Shown here one piece after another: positions 16,666 to 26,120 of a stretch of 55,402 nt of DNA. Source of the DNA: Tychonema sp. LEGE 06208. Lineage in GTDB: Bacteria; Cyanobacteriota; Cyanobacteriia; Cyanobacteriales; Microcoleaceae. Position numbers and translations under genes: made by a program. The DNA lies in the NCBI RefSeq assembly GCF_015207505.1, contig NZ_JADEWT010000031.1, positions 1 through 55,402 on the forward strand. The letters run 5' to 3'. The notes under the pieces are model-generated. The model saw nothing but the letters and a program-made list of their open reading frames with translations, did no database searches and was not told the DNA's origin. The first letter of the stretch is position 1. Every line of letters begins with the position of its first letter.

Positions 16666-17183
16666 GGGAGTTTCACTCTTAGCGTGATATCAATTCCGGT
16701 TGCACTCATACATGATGTTAACAGTCAACAGTGAATGTACTATTCCGATGAAGAGAGGATTTGATATGAAATGATTCATTTGTACAATTATAGCTAAACA
16801 TTTTTGTCGGCGCGCGATCGCCCTTGCAGAACAATTTTAGCTTTTTGTAAACTGCCCTTTCGCCCTCGCCCTCGCCCCAGACTTGATTTGAGATTCTAGA
16901 TTGGAGATTCAACCCTAGGATGTGGGATAATTTTGGGCGATGGGGAACCAGATCCTATTTGGTTGATTGACAACGATCAGATTTGGTTGGTAGTGCGGAC
17001 TTAAGTCCGTTCTCCGGCGGCAGACTTAAGTCCGCACGCGCGATCCATTTTTGTTGTGGTAATCGCTGGACATGATATTACATATTACCCTCCAGTCGCC
17101 AGCGGGTGCGGTAAAGTAAAAACACCCAGAACACGCAGTTACAAAAAAATTGTATACTTCGTAATTATCACAAACCAAACGAT
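16666..17183. other. 520-bp intergenic region with repeat elements upstream of aspA
   Basis: Contains ATATCAATTCCGGTTGCAC (16688-16706), similar to the element at 10595-10612, and a dispersed hairpin at 16994-17036. Near aspA there is TTGTATACTTCGTAATTAT (about 17150-17168), which could hold a promoter but is not clear enough to call. No gene seen. Confidence 0.5.
16994..17082. repeat. dispersed palindromic element (GCGGACTTAAGTC hairpin plus GGACATGATATTA tail)
   Basis: Perfect 14-bp arms TGCGGACTTAAGTC (16994-17007) and GACTTAAGTCCGCA (17023-17036), followed by a tail TTTTTGTTGTGGTAATCG then GGACATGATATTACA (17068-17082). The same layout (hairpin, TTTTTGTTATGCTAATCG, GGACATGAT) is present at 22778-22868. 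Confidence 0.8.
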
Positions 17184-18608
17184 ATGACGCAACAGCCAGC
17201 CATTACCTACCGCACCGAAAGCGACTCAATGGGAGACAAACAAATCCCATCTACCGTTTACTACGGCATTCAAACTCTGCGCGCCGTTGAAAATTTTCCA
17301 ATTAGCGGTATCAAACCTTTATCAACTTATGTAGATGCTTGCGTTTTAATTAAAAAAGCTGCGGCGATCGCCAACGGTAAACTCGGCTGCATTCCTGAAG
17401 ATATTAGTCAAGCACTGATCCAAGCTGCCGATGAAGTTTTAGCCGGAAATTTGCGCGATCAATTTGTAGTTGATGTCTACCAAGCAGGCGCGGGAACTTC
17501 TCACCACATGAACGTTAATGAAGTGCTTTCCAATCGCGCTTTGGAAATTATGGGCGATGAAAAAGGCAACTACAAGCGCGTTAGTCCCAACGATCATGTA
17601 AACTACGGTCAATCAACCAATGATGTGATTCCGACGGCGATTCGGATCGGCGGATTGTTGGCCTTGGAAAAAACTCTATTTCCGGCTTTGTCTGAGGCCA
17701 TAGTCGCCCTAGAAAATAAAGCAGAAGAATTCAAAAATATTGTTAAATCTGGCCGCACTCATATGCAAGATGCTGTGCCGGTTCGACTCGGCGACACCTT
17801 CGGCGCTTGGGCGCAAATTCTCAGGGAACATACCTTGAGAATTGACAGGGCATCCGATGATTTAACTTCCCTGGGATTGGGGGGAAGCGCCGCTGGAACA
17901 GGCTTAAATACTCACCCTGAATACTGTCAAAAAGTTGCTGAAATTCTCTCAGAATTAATCGATCGCCCCCTGAAACCAGCAAGGCATTTAATGGCAGCTA
18001 TGCAGAGTATGGCACCGTTTGTAAATGTCTCCGGTGCGCTGCGAAATCTCGCTCAGGATTGCGTTAAAATGTCCCATGACTTGCGTTTGATGGACTCTGG
18101 GCCGAAAACGGGTTTCAAGGAAATTCAACTGCCTCCGGTGCAACCTGGTTCGTCAATTATGCCTGGAAAATACAATCCTGTGATGGCAGAAATGACTTCG
18201 ATGGTGTGTTTTCAAGTTATGGGTTACGATAGCGCGATCGCCCTTGCAGCCCAAGCGGGACAATTAGAATTAAACGTGATGATGCCCTTAATTGCTTACA
18301 ATTTGATTCACAGCATCGAAATTTTGGGCAATACCATCAGCGCGCTAAGCACAAAATGCCTCGAAAAAATTGAAGCAAAGGGCGATCGGTGTCTCGCTTA
18401 CGCAGAAGGCAGTCTCGCCCTCGTTACCGCCCTCAACACTCATATCGGCTATCTCAATGCCGCCGCTGTCGCCAAAGAATCTCTCGAAACCGGCAAATCT
18501 TTGCGGCAAATTGTCCTAGAACGCGGTTTAATGAGTGAAGAAGACTTGGCAAAAGTTCTAGATTTAGAGAAAATGAGTGCGATGCCAACATCATCTGCTA
18601 ATGCTTAG
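17184..18608 (+). CDS. aspA: aspartate ammonia-lyase (aspartase)
   Basis: Reversibly deaminates L-aspartate to fumarate and ammonia; cytoplasmic homotetramer of the fumarase/aspartase superfamily. 474 residues, full length. The superfamily signature GSSIMPGKYNP is at about 322-332 and holds the catalytic serine on its mobile loop. Other landmarks are SGRTHMQDAVPV and NYGQSTNDVIPTAI. The N-terminus DKQIPSTVYYGIQTLRAVENFPISG is aspartase-like rather than FumC-like, where LWGAQT is usual. Start ATG 17184 fits the family start. Stands alone on the plus strand. Confidence 0.93.
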   Translation: MTQQPAITYRTESDSMGDKQIPSTVYYGIQTLRAVENFPISGIKPLSTYVDACVLIKKAAAIANGKLGCIPEDISQALIQAADEVLAGNLRDQFVVDVYQAGAGTSHHMNVNEVLSNRALEIMGDEKGNYKRVSPNDHVNYGQSTNDVIPTAIRIGGLLALEKTLFPALSEAIVALENKAEEFKNIVKSGRTHMQDAVPVRLGDTFGAWAQILREHTLRIDRASDDLTSLGLGGSAAGTGLNTHPEYCQKVAEILSELIDRPLKPARHLMAAMQSMAPFVNVSGALRNLAQDCVKMSHDLRLMDSGPKTGFKEIQLPPVQPGSSIMPGKYNPVMAEMTSMVCFQVMGYDSAIALAAQAGQLELNVMMPLIAYNLIHSIEILGNTISALSTKCLEKIEAKGDRCLAYAEGSLALVTALNTHIGYLNAAAVAKESLETGKSLRQIVLERGLMSEEDLAKVLDLEKMSAMPTSSANA

Positions 18609-18658
18609 CCACAAGATGGCAGTATTCTTTCAGAGTCTCAAGTTTAGGAGCAAAATTT

Positions 18659-18985
18659 ATGCGCGCAGGTTCCTTTGGCCAATTAACTCAAGATAAAGAG
18701 AACACAACTCAAGTGACATTTCATTATGTGGAAGGTCACACGGAAACCTTTACAATTCCTATCCCGGCATCAGAATTTCAAGAGGAAGTGCTGCAGTTGT
18801 TAAATCAACCTTGGTTGACTTTTCATTTAGTCGATCAAACGGTTTTTATCTGCACTGCCCGGTTGATAAAAGTGGAAATTAAACCTGCTATCCCGGAACT
18901 TCAGGGCCAAGGAATTTTCTCTAATTCTATGCGAGTTAGTACGATGCAGCGGGCTGCTTCTGGCAGATTGCCGATGAATACTTAA
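18659..18985 (+). CDS. conserved hypothetical protein, 108 residues
   Basis: Not recognised by name. A good ribosome-binding site (AGGAG about 12 nt upstream) supports ATG 18659. Beta-rich N-terminal half (TTQVTFHYVEGHTETFTIPI) and a central hydrophobic segment (WLTFHLVDQTVFICTARLIKVEIKPAIPEL); Ser/Arg-rich tail. No signal peptide. It looks like a small soluble cyanobacterial protein, possibly an RNA-fold or PilZ-like small barrel, but this is speculation. It lies 50 bp after aspA and may be co-transcribed with it. Confidence 0.6.
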   Translation: MRAGSFGQLTQDKENTTQVTFHYVEGHTETFTIPIPASEFQEEVLQLLNQPWLTFHLVDQTVFICTARLIKVEIKPAIPELQGQGIFSNSMRVSTMQRAASGRLPMNT

Positions 18986-19113
18986 TGGAGCATGGGGCAT
19001 GGGGGATTGAATATGAGGATTAATCATTGGTAATTTGTTGTAATTACCAATTATCAATTACTAATGCCCCATCTCAAATAACAAATAACAAATAACCAAT
19101 AACCAATAACATC

Positions 19114-20073
19114 ATGTCTTCTGTTAGTTTAATTAAGGCCAATTCATACGATCGCCAAATCCTGCAAACATCTGTAGAAAATTTGCTCGCACCCCTGGGC
19201 GGAATGTCGGCTTTTGTCAAATCGGGCGATCGGGTTTTACTCAAACCCAACCTCCTCACCGGTTCTCGCCCCACCAAAGAATGCGTCACCCGCCCGGAAT
19301 TGGTTTACTGCGTGGCGAAAATGGTCATAGAAGCTGGCGGAAAACCGTTCTTAGGCGACAGTCCGGCTTTTGGCAGCGCGATGGGTGTAGCCAAAGCCAA
19401 CGGTTATTTGCCGCTGTTAGAAGAACTGAATTTGCCAGTAGTTGAGTTTCAAGGAAAACGCTACGAAACTGTCAGCCAAGATTTCAACCATCTCCGAATT
19501 TGCAAAGAAGCAATGGAAGCAGATGTAGTAATTAATATTCCCAAACTCAAATCTCACGTACAATTAACCGTGACAATGGGCGTGAAAAATTTGTTCGGCT
19601 GCGTCCCCGGCAAAATGAAGGCTTGGTGGCACATGGAAGCTGGCAAAGATAGCGCCAGATTCGGTCAAATGCTGGTAGAAACAGCCAGGGCAATTAACCC
19701 AAATTTGACAATTTTGGATGGAATTATCGGTCACGAAGGTAACGGGCCAAGCGGCGGCGAACCTAAGTTTTTGGGGATTTTGGGCGCGTCGAGTGATGTG
19801 TTTGCGCTGGACAGAACTTTAGTGGAAATCATTAATGTCGATCCGGCGCTGGTTCCGACTGTGGCTGCGGCGATGAGATTGGGACTTTGCTCGAATTTAG
19901 AGGATCTCGATTTTCCCCTGTCGCACCCGGAAACTCTCAAGGTTTTGGATTGGAAGTTGCCAGAAAGCATGATCCCGATCGACTTTGGTATGCCTCGGGT
20001 GATTAAGTCAGCGTTCAAACACCTTTATATCCGCTTCATTAAAGAACAGTTCAGCCCCAACACTTCGCACTAG
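19114..20073 (+). CDS. DUF362-domain protein
   Basis: 319 residues. Typical DUF362 features: KSGDRVLLKPNLL (about 36-48), then AGGKPFLGDSPAFGS, ADVVINIPKLKSHVQLTVTMGVKNLFGCVPG (145-175), and DGIIGHEGNGPSGGEPK (about 204-220). The family is broad, often linked to iron-sulfur clusters, but this protein lacks the usual C-terminal ferredoxin domain and has few cysteines. No function can be given. Start ATG 19114, preceded by AACAAATAACCAATAAC-type repeats at 19077-19110. Confidence 0.85.
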   Translation: MSSVSLIKANSYDRQILQTSVENLLAPLGGMSAFVKSGDRVLLKPNLLTGSRPTKECVTRPELVYCVAKMVIEAGGKPFLGDSPAFGSAMGVAKANGYLPLLEELNLPVVEFQGKRYETVSQDFNHLRICKEAMEADVVINIPKLKSHVQLTVTMGVKNLFGCVPGKMKAWWHMEAGKDSARFGQMLVETARAINPNLTILDGIIGHEGNGPSGGEPKFLGILGASSDVFALDRTLVEIINVDPALVPTVAAAMRLGLCSNLEDLDFPLSHPETLKVLDWKLPESMIPIDFGMPRVIKSAFKHLYIRFIKEQFSPNTSH

Positions 20074-21509
20074 CAAACAGAGAAAGCGCGGTAAGGTGCG
20101 CTGGGGGCGCACCCACAGAAAGTCTGGTGTCGTCCACTCTACATATCGCAGTGCGATCGCCAGATCGGGTATCAATCCCCCAATCCCCCAATCTAAAATC
20201 GACTGACTCCTCACCTTTTTGAGACAGACTATAAGTCAGTCCTACCTTTTTATTGTTTGTTTAATTGTGAACAAATGCAACATTATTATAAATAATGTGA
20301 ATGCTATTGGTGTTACACAAATTTATATAAATCTTTCATAAAGTTTTGGAATAAATCTTGATTTTTTAAATGATTGGTCTCGTTGCCTTCTAGAATGGCG
20401 ATTCCCTACCCTTCACCGAACCCCTATCACGCACTTCTAGCGTTCCACACTTGTATCAAATTCTATCGGTAAGACGGAAATTATGCACTATATATATAGG
20501 GCTGACAAGAATTTATGGCATCTGTCCTGTATTACTGCTAAGTCAGAGCTAACTTCAACCTAATTATGTAGCCTCCCGGCTGAAGCACCTCACGGTGTTA
20601 CAATAACGTGTAAAACCATTTTTTGCCTTTTGGACTATAAGTTGAAGGCTCTGATAAATCTACGACATAAGTATAAATATCTAAAGTCGCAGTTAGTTTG
20701 ACAAAAATCAAGCCTAAAACAGCAATAACTTGTTACTTAAGTGGTTAATTGTAAAAGATCGATAAAGTTAGCAAAAACCTCTTGACAGTTATAGGTAATT
20801 TCTCGGATAATAGATTCACATAAAAGACGGGCTCGGTTTGAAGTTTAAATATCAAATTCGGTTCAGATAAACCTTTTGACTGGTGTGACGTTCCAGAAAC
20901 ATTAAACATATCCAATAATTCTTGTAGACCTGGCATCCGGCCTGCTGTTTACAGTTTTTTTAGGATGCGCCTATTGTTAATGACACGGACAACGGACGGC
21001 CAGAACGCAATAGATCGATCGAACTAGATTTGAAATCAGTCACCACGAGTAATCCAAAGTGATAAGAAGTATCATATTGCTTCTTTACGTTACTTTCCCA
21101 TGCGATTTTCTGACTGTCTGTTATATTTCGAGGCAACAGCCCATCGAATCTTTAGTGAATTTATCAGTACGTAGAATTAGCTTTTTTAGGAATTAAGTTG
21201 AGGCTCCTAAAGCTGAGAGATATCAATCCGCTATCTTAAGAACTTTCAACTTCAATAACAGCAAGGCAAGCTTTGAGTTTCGCAACCGGATTAACGAGTA
21301 GAAACTCTAATTTTCTCAATCTCATTTTTTAATTGTCTAGCTTCATGTCGAGGTGGAAAACCACCGGCGATATGTCATTGCTAATATCTCGGTGCAAGGA
21401 AGCAATCTTACAGTTTTACATAGCTTCTATCTAGCGCTATCCGAGCAATTACAAGCATTAATGCAGACAAACGACCAAAAGAAAACTCCATACAAAAGAA
21501 GGTACATCT
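20074..21509. other. 1.4-kb gene-free region before the glycosyltransferase
   Basis: No convincing gene on either strand. It is AT-rich, with poly-T stretches and one good sigma70-like promoter (20782-20811). A plus-strand frame at 21353-21673 overlaps the start of the next gene and is not supported. The region may hold long upstream control sequences or an RNA, which cannot be decided by eye. Confidence 0.55.
20782..20811 (+). promoter_or_regulatory. candidate sigma70 promoter in a gene-free region
   Basis: TTGACA (20782-20787), 18-bp spacer, GATAAT (20806-20811). No protein gene follows for 700 bp, so if used it would make a non-coding RNA or a very long leader. Inference only. Confidence 0.4.
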
Positions 21510-22718
21510 ATGTTTTCCAACAACAATTTGACTATTTTACAACCCTTATCAGCGAAACTCTTGCCAGAGGGCCAAGTTTTACTCACCCGCAAGCTGGACG
21601 AGGCCGTTGTCGAATTAACCAAGTATTGGGATGGTTCGATTACAGTGATGATGGAAGAGACCCAAACAGGTAACAATAATCTCGATTGCAAAGTTTTCGA
21701 TATCGATAAACTACCATTCAAATTAGAAGTGATTTCCTTCGATCTAATCACGCCTGCTTTGTTGCACAAACACAATACTTCGCTGGTATTGGCAGTGCCA
21801 GGATACCGACAAAACCATATCAGCAATATTTGCAACTTAGCTGGAGTGCCATGTATTTACGTTTCTGAATATACTCTGAAAACTCGCAAACAAATTGCGA
21901 GCGTGAATACCAAAAACCCGATTGTACGCTTGCGGAGAATGGCTTGGGAAAAAAATCAAGAAATTCAGCAGCGGGCGGCGATCGCAACTGCGGATGGTTT
22001 GCAGTGCAACGGTACTCCTACCTATAAAGACTACTTGAACCTCAATCGCAATTCGATGCTTTTCTTTGACACGCGGATTAGCGAAGATATGCTAGCAACT
22101 GACAGGGATATTGAAATGCGGACTCACAACCGCTCAGAAGATATGCCTCTGCGGCTGCTGTTCTCAGGCCGCCTGATTAAAATGAAGGGAGCCGATCATT
22201 TACTGAATGTTGCTCTAGAACTTAAGAAACGGGCAGCAAATTTTGAAATGTTCATTAGCGGTGCTGGCGACTTAGAAAAAATGATGCACCACACCATAGC
22301 AGCCCATCAACTTCAGAATTGCGTGAAAATGCTTGGTGTCCCGGACTTTAAGACCGAGTTTTTCCCCTTTGTTAAGGACAATATCGATTTGTTTGTGTGC
22401 TGTCACCGGCAGGGCGACCCCTCGTGTACTTATTTAGAAACAATGTCTTGCGGAGTGCCGATCGTAGGCTATGCTAACGAAGCATTCGAGGGAATTTCAG
22501 AAATGTCTGAAACGGGATGGATTGTACCGATGGATAAACCTAAACTGATGGCGCAGAAAATTATTCAACTCAGCTACAACCGAGAAGTCATCAAAGCTAT
22601 GTCTTTTAAGTCGCTGAGGTTTGCCCAAAAGCACACATTTGAGAAAACTTTTAAAGCTCGTGCAGAACATATGCAGCGGGTTGCTGATAAGTCAATGTCG
22701 ATGAGAAAAGCTGCCTGA
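21510..22718 (+). CDS. glycosyltransferase family 4 (GT1/GT4 C-terminal domain)
   Basis: 402 residues, GT-B fold. The C-terminal nucleotide-sugar domain begins at about 200 with LRLLFSGRLIKMKGADHLL, then FISGAGDLEKMM, and carries DPSCTYLETMSCGVPIVGY, the retaining GT4 donor site with its E-x7-type pattern. It transfers a sugar from a nucleotide donor, probably for the neighbouring exopolysaccharide locus. It is on the plus strand, separated from the other EPS genes by a pseudogene. The start at 21510 is preceded by a plausible AAAAGAAGG. Confidence 0.85.
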   Translation: MFSNNNLTILQPLSAKLLPEGQVLLTRKLDEAVVELTKYWDGSITVMMEETQTGNNNLDCKVFDIDKLPFKLEVISFDLITPALLHKHNTSLVLAVPGYRQNHISNICNLAGVPCIYVSEYTLKTRKQIASVNTKNPIVRLRRMAWEKNQEIQQRAAIATADGLQCNGTPTYKDYLNLNRNSMLFFDTRISEDMLATDRDIEMRTHNRSEDMPLRLLFSGRLIKMKGADHLLNVALELKKRAANFEMFISGAGDLEKMMHHTIAAHQLQNCVKMLGVPDFKTEFFPFVKDNIDLFVCCHRQGDPSCTYLETMSCGVPIVGYANEAFEGISEMSETGWIVPMDKPKLMAQKIIQLSYNREVIKAMSFKSLRFAQKHTFEKTFKARAEHMQRVADKSMSMRKAA

Positions 22719-22777
22719 AGAAAACTGTGGGTTCGAGATTTGATGTCGTGTCTGATCTATTGACCGCAATAAGTAGG

Positions 22778-22868
22778 GTTCGTAGTGCGGACTTGACTCC
22801 ACTCCTAGGCCCTGGAGTCAAGTCCGCACTACGAACTGTTTTTGTTATGCTAATCGACCGGACATGAT
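22778..22868. repeat. dispersed palindromic element with perfect 23-bp stem
   Basis: Arms 22778-22800 and 22814-22836 are perfect reverse complements (GTTCGTAGTGCGGACTTGAC at the outer end), then TTTTTGTTATGCTAATCG and GGACATGAT. Same family as 16994-17082. The 23-bp stem could also act as a transcription barrier after the glycosyltransferase gene. Confidence 0.85.
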
Positions 22869-23027
22869 TTGATGTCGTGTCTGGCGATTTGATTGGAATT
22901 AAGCCTACATTCAGAAGAAATAGTTCTGATTTATTCATCAAAAATAGGACAGTCTTCCTCACTACAAACCTATCTAATTTTTTATTTTTTAGGGCAGCCA
23001 GCGGGGGCGACATCCTTTTAGACGCAG

Positions 23028-23790
23028 TTATTGAGGTGAGGGATAATTATTAGAGGCCGGTGCATTTTTGAATTTGAAAAGTATTAGAGTTGAAAGGGCG
23101 ATCGCACTTGGGCCATCAGTTCTCAAATCTCCTGCGACCGGTTCCGATTTCTTTGCCACTACCCGGTCTAACAGCAATTCTATCCCGTCGGGCGACAGGC
23201 TCATTTTTGTCTCCACTTGGTCGGGCAAAACTAACAGCGGTTGTACTGCAAATGTCTGCAAATCAATTGCTTCAAGGGTGAATTGTTCGGAAAAATCTTT
23301 CCCAGGCTTCCGTCTGGTTAAAAAGTAGTAAAGCTGAGGAGTTCTGGGGTCAAACTGACAGTCGATCAATCAATTCTCCGGTGGTGCGGATTAGTTCTTT
23401 TTGCAATTCCTGATTTGTTACTAAAAAAATTGACTGTGTAAAATCGCTGTTGTACTTCAGCATTGCCGATTCTCAGCCGTCGGGTGTGAAGCTGAATACT
23501 CTCCGAAATGATGGTATGAAGTCTAAAGGTTTGACGTTTGGTGTCAAGGATAAAATGGCGATGCCGTCTGCTTGGGGATTGGCTAAAGTTCCGCTGTCTG
23601 GGGCGATCGCAAATTCTCCGGTCGCACGACTAAAAAGCCGCTGCGGAATCCGGGAAGTTTCCGGCCGCAACAACGACAAACCAATGTCCTCTGCATTGCC
23701 TCTCTTGGCGCGCTGAATCGCGATCGCTCTTAAGGTGCTGGCACTTACAGACAATTCAAATATATAATGCCGATGCCATTGGAAACAACA
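23028..23790 (-). pseudogene. decayed beta-propeller (TolB/WD40-like, PD40) protein
   Basis: Continuous protein similarity runs through two broken frames. The N-terminal piece (23473-23790) reads STLRAIAIQRAKRGNAEDIG, then PQRLFSRATGEFAIAPDSG and FSFTPDG, then a TGA stop at 23473-23475. The same frame then continues ESAMLKYNSDFTQSIFLVTN into RTTGELID. A 4-bp duplication (TTGATTGATC where TTGATC would restore frame) shifts to the C-terminal piece (23028-23369), CQFDPRTPQLYYFLTRR and LSPDGIELLLDRVV. Upstream an in-frame TAA (23791) cuts off the missing N-terminus. Three independent lesions make it clearly dead. Confidence 0.85.
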
Positions 23791-23951
23791 TTACAAAGCA
23801 AGCCAAACAAAATTTCTTGACAACAACCCATTAATTCTAGATTTAAATCGTCACAATTTTTAAGTCGAAAGTCAAAATAATTAATTATTATTTCTAGGTT
23901 TGGCTTTTGGCTTTTTATTTGTGAAAATCAACAATTTACAACAGAAGAAAT

Positions 23952-24794
23952 TCAACCATACAAAACTTCTTTCACAGGCGGCGTGGCATCTTTGGGGTCG
24001 AATTTTTTGATTTTCAAAGCTTGCAGCAAAAACAGCGAAATATAAAGCGGATTCAACAATACATACCGCTTCCAGAGACGCCTGGGCTCCTTAATCATCC
24101 GAAACAGCCATTCCAAACCTATCTTAGATAAAAACTCAGGAGCTTTAGCCAAATTACCCGCGTGAAAATCGTAAGCTGCACCTACAGCAATCAGCGGCAT
24201 TGATAAGTCATCTCGGTATTCGTAAGCCCAAACTTCTTGTCGCGGACACCCCAAACCGACAAAAGTAATTGCTGCACCGCTGTTGCGAATTTTCTCGGCA
24301 ATGTCCTGTTTTTCTTGCGGCGAAACCTGCTTAAATTGAGAAGGCTGAGTTCCAGCAATAATTAACTTGGGATAACGCTGGCAGAGATTGCGAGATAAAG
24401 CTTCCAGTACAGAAGCTTGAGAGCCGTACAAATAGATAGATAATCCTTCTTCGGCGGCGCGCTCGCAGATTTTTAACATCGCATTTGGCCCGCAAACTCG
24501 ATCGGGCAATTCCGTATTGTAGAGCAAATTTAACGCCCATCTGACCGGCTGTCCGTCTGGCAATACTAAATCAATGTGATTGATCCGATAGCGGTGAGTG
24601 CTGTCAAGCACCCCAGTCATTACCCCGTGAACCGCTAGAGCCGAAACTGACAGTGGTTTTCCGGCGTTGGCTGCCGCAATAATTGTGCTAACAGCCGCTT
24701 CATAATTAACGGCATTTACTAATATGCCGAGTACATTTTTTTTTCCTAAATCGATATTGGAAGACCTCTCTAAGCCAACGACACTTACACTCAT
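23952..24794 (-). CDS. WecG/TagA/CpsF-family glycosyltransferase (GT26)
   Basis: 280 residues. GT26 enzymes add a sugar such as N-acetylmannosamine(uronic acid) to the lipid-linked intermediate. Core motifs: NHIDLVLPDGQPVRWA (about 72-87) with the conserved Asp, RVCGPNAMLKICE, SIYLYGSQASVLE, and FVGLGCPRQEVWAYE (about 187-201). The C-terminal hydrophobic tail (RYVLLNPLYISLFLLQAL) suggests membrane association. It is the last gene of the leftward EPS block; the epimerase gene upstream is 197 bp away. Confidence 0.9.
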   Translation of the reverse strand: MSVSVVGLERSSNIDLGKKNVLGILVNAVNYEAAVSTIIAAANAGKPLSVSALAVHGVMTGVLDSTHRYRINHIDLVLPDGQPVRWALNLLYNTELPDRVCGPNAMLKICERAAEEGLSIYLYGSQASVLEALSRNLCQRYPKLIIAGTQPSQFKQVSPQEKQDIAEKIRNSGAAITFVGLGCPRQEVWAYEYRDDLSMPLIAVGAAYDFHAGNLAKAPEFLSKIGLEWLFRMIKEPRRLWKRYVLLNPLYISLFLLQALKIKKFDPKDATPPVKEVLYG

Positions 24795-24991
24795 AAATAT
24801 CCTCTAAAATTTGTTTAACTTTGTTTTCAATTCTTTATACCTCTTGCACAAATATTCGATCTGTTAACCGCAGATCTTAAGTGGATAAACACTAATCGAC
24901 GCAGATAATTTAATCTGATCGGCGATTGAATGCAAGAGGTCTTTTACAAAAATTGCCAGCACATTCTTTTTGTACCCGTTCAATCCTGCGA

Positions 24992-26062
24992 TCACTCTTT
25001 CAGCCAGCGTTCGCGGTTACATTCATAAATCTCCTGTAGGATTTGTTTAACGTTATATTTCATTTTCCAGTCAGGATAGTGACTGGAAAATTTTGAATTA
25101 TCGCTAATCCACCAAATGTGATCGCCAATGCGATTTCCTTCAGCATAAGTCCAATTAAATGTACGTTCCGCAATTTCCTCGCACATCTGGATGGCTTCTA
25201 ACATCGAACAATTGCTGTATCTACCTCCTCCTGTATTATAAACTTGGGCGCTTCTGGGAGCTTTATAAAATTCATAAAATGCCGAAATTAAATCAGCGCT
25301 GTGAATGTTATCGCGGACTTGCTTGCCTTTGTAGCCAAACACTGTGTAGGGAGTTCCCGTCACGGCGCACTTCATCAAGTAGGCGAGGAAGCCGTGCAGT
25401 TGAGCTCCAGAGTGATTTGGCCCCGTCAGGCAGCCGCCGCGAAAACAAGCGGTGTTTATCTGAAAATATCGACCGTATTCTTGCACTAAAATATCAGCGG
25501 CTACTTTAGAAGCACCAAACAAACTGTGCAGGCATTGGTCGATCGACATATCCTCCCGAATGCCGTTTTCGTAAGTGTGACCTGCTTCTATTTCCCATCG
25601 ATGATCTAATTCAACTAAAGGCAAGTTGTTGGGGGTATCGCCGTATACTTTATTAGTAGATGTAAAAATGAAAACTGCTTTGGGACAGTACAAGCGAGTT
25701 GCTTCTAAAAGATTGAGAGTACCGTTAGCGTTTACTGTAAAATCTATTTTTGGGGCGCGAGCCGCCCAATCGTGGCTCGGTTGGGCGGCTGTGTGAATTA
25801 CTAGCTCGATCGAATCTCCGTACCGCTGAAAAATATTGGTAATAGCTTCGTAGTCGCGAATGTCAACATCTAAGTGATAATACTTGGTTCCCAAAGATTT
25901 TTCTAGCTGTTGGCGGTTCCAGTTGGTAGAACCATCGGCACCAAAAAAGAACTGGCGCATATTGTTGTCGATGCCAACTATGTCTAAGCCTTGTTTGGCA
26001 AAGAACTTACAAGCCTCCGAGCCAATTAATCCCGCCGAGCCAGTAATGATTGCAACGCTCAC
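24992..26062 (-). CDS. NAD-dependent epimerase, CDP-paratose/tyvelose epimerase-like
   Basis: 356-residue extended SDR. NAD-binding GSAGLIGSE (8-16), [20 protein letters not shown] (89-108), and the TSTNKVYGD and FGASK (182-186) segments. In most extended SDRs the catalytic motif is YxxxK; here Phe182 replaces Tyr before Lys186. The layout ([29 protein letters not shown]) matches CDP-paratose 2-epimerase/TyvE-like proteins, which change the C2 stereochemistry of a sugar nucleotide. Likely supplies a deoxysugar for the EPS. It lies 58 bp downstream of the GT4 gene at 26121. Confidence 0.85.
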   Translation of the reverse strand: MSVAIITGSAGLIGSEACKFFAKQGLDIVGIDNNMRQFFFGADGSTNWNRQQLEKSLGTKYYHLDVDIRDYEAITNIFQRYGDSIELVIHTAAQPSHDWAARAPKIDFTVNANGTLNLLEATRLYCPKAVFIFTSTNKVYGDTPNNLPLVELDHRWEIEAGHTYENGIREDMSIDQCLHSLFGASKVAADILVQEYGRYFQINTACFRGGCLTGPNHSGAQLHGFLAYLMKCAVTGTPYTVFGYKGKQVRDNIHSADLISAFYEFYKAPRSAQVYNTGGGRYSNCSMLEAIQMCEEIAERTFNWTYAEGNRIGDHIWWISDNSKFSSHYPDWKMKYNVKQILQEIYECNRERWLKE

Positions 26063-26120
26063 GTTTCACCGCCTAAAAAATATAGTTTTTTTTGTTTTGT
26101 GCGATCGAACAAATCAGATA

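Noticed and set aside
20745..20936. 63-codon minus-strand frame
   Set aside because: No similarity, no ribosome-binding site, AT-rich chance frame.
21353..21673. Possible small gene before the glycosyltransferase
   Set aside because: Its second half overlaps the glycosyltransferase coding frame, and no ribosome-binding site is visible for it.
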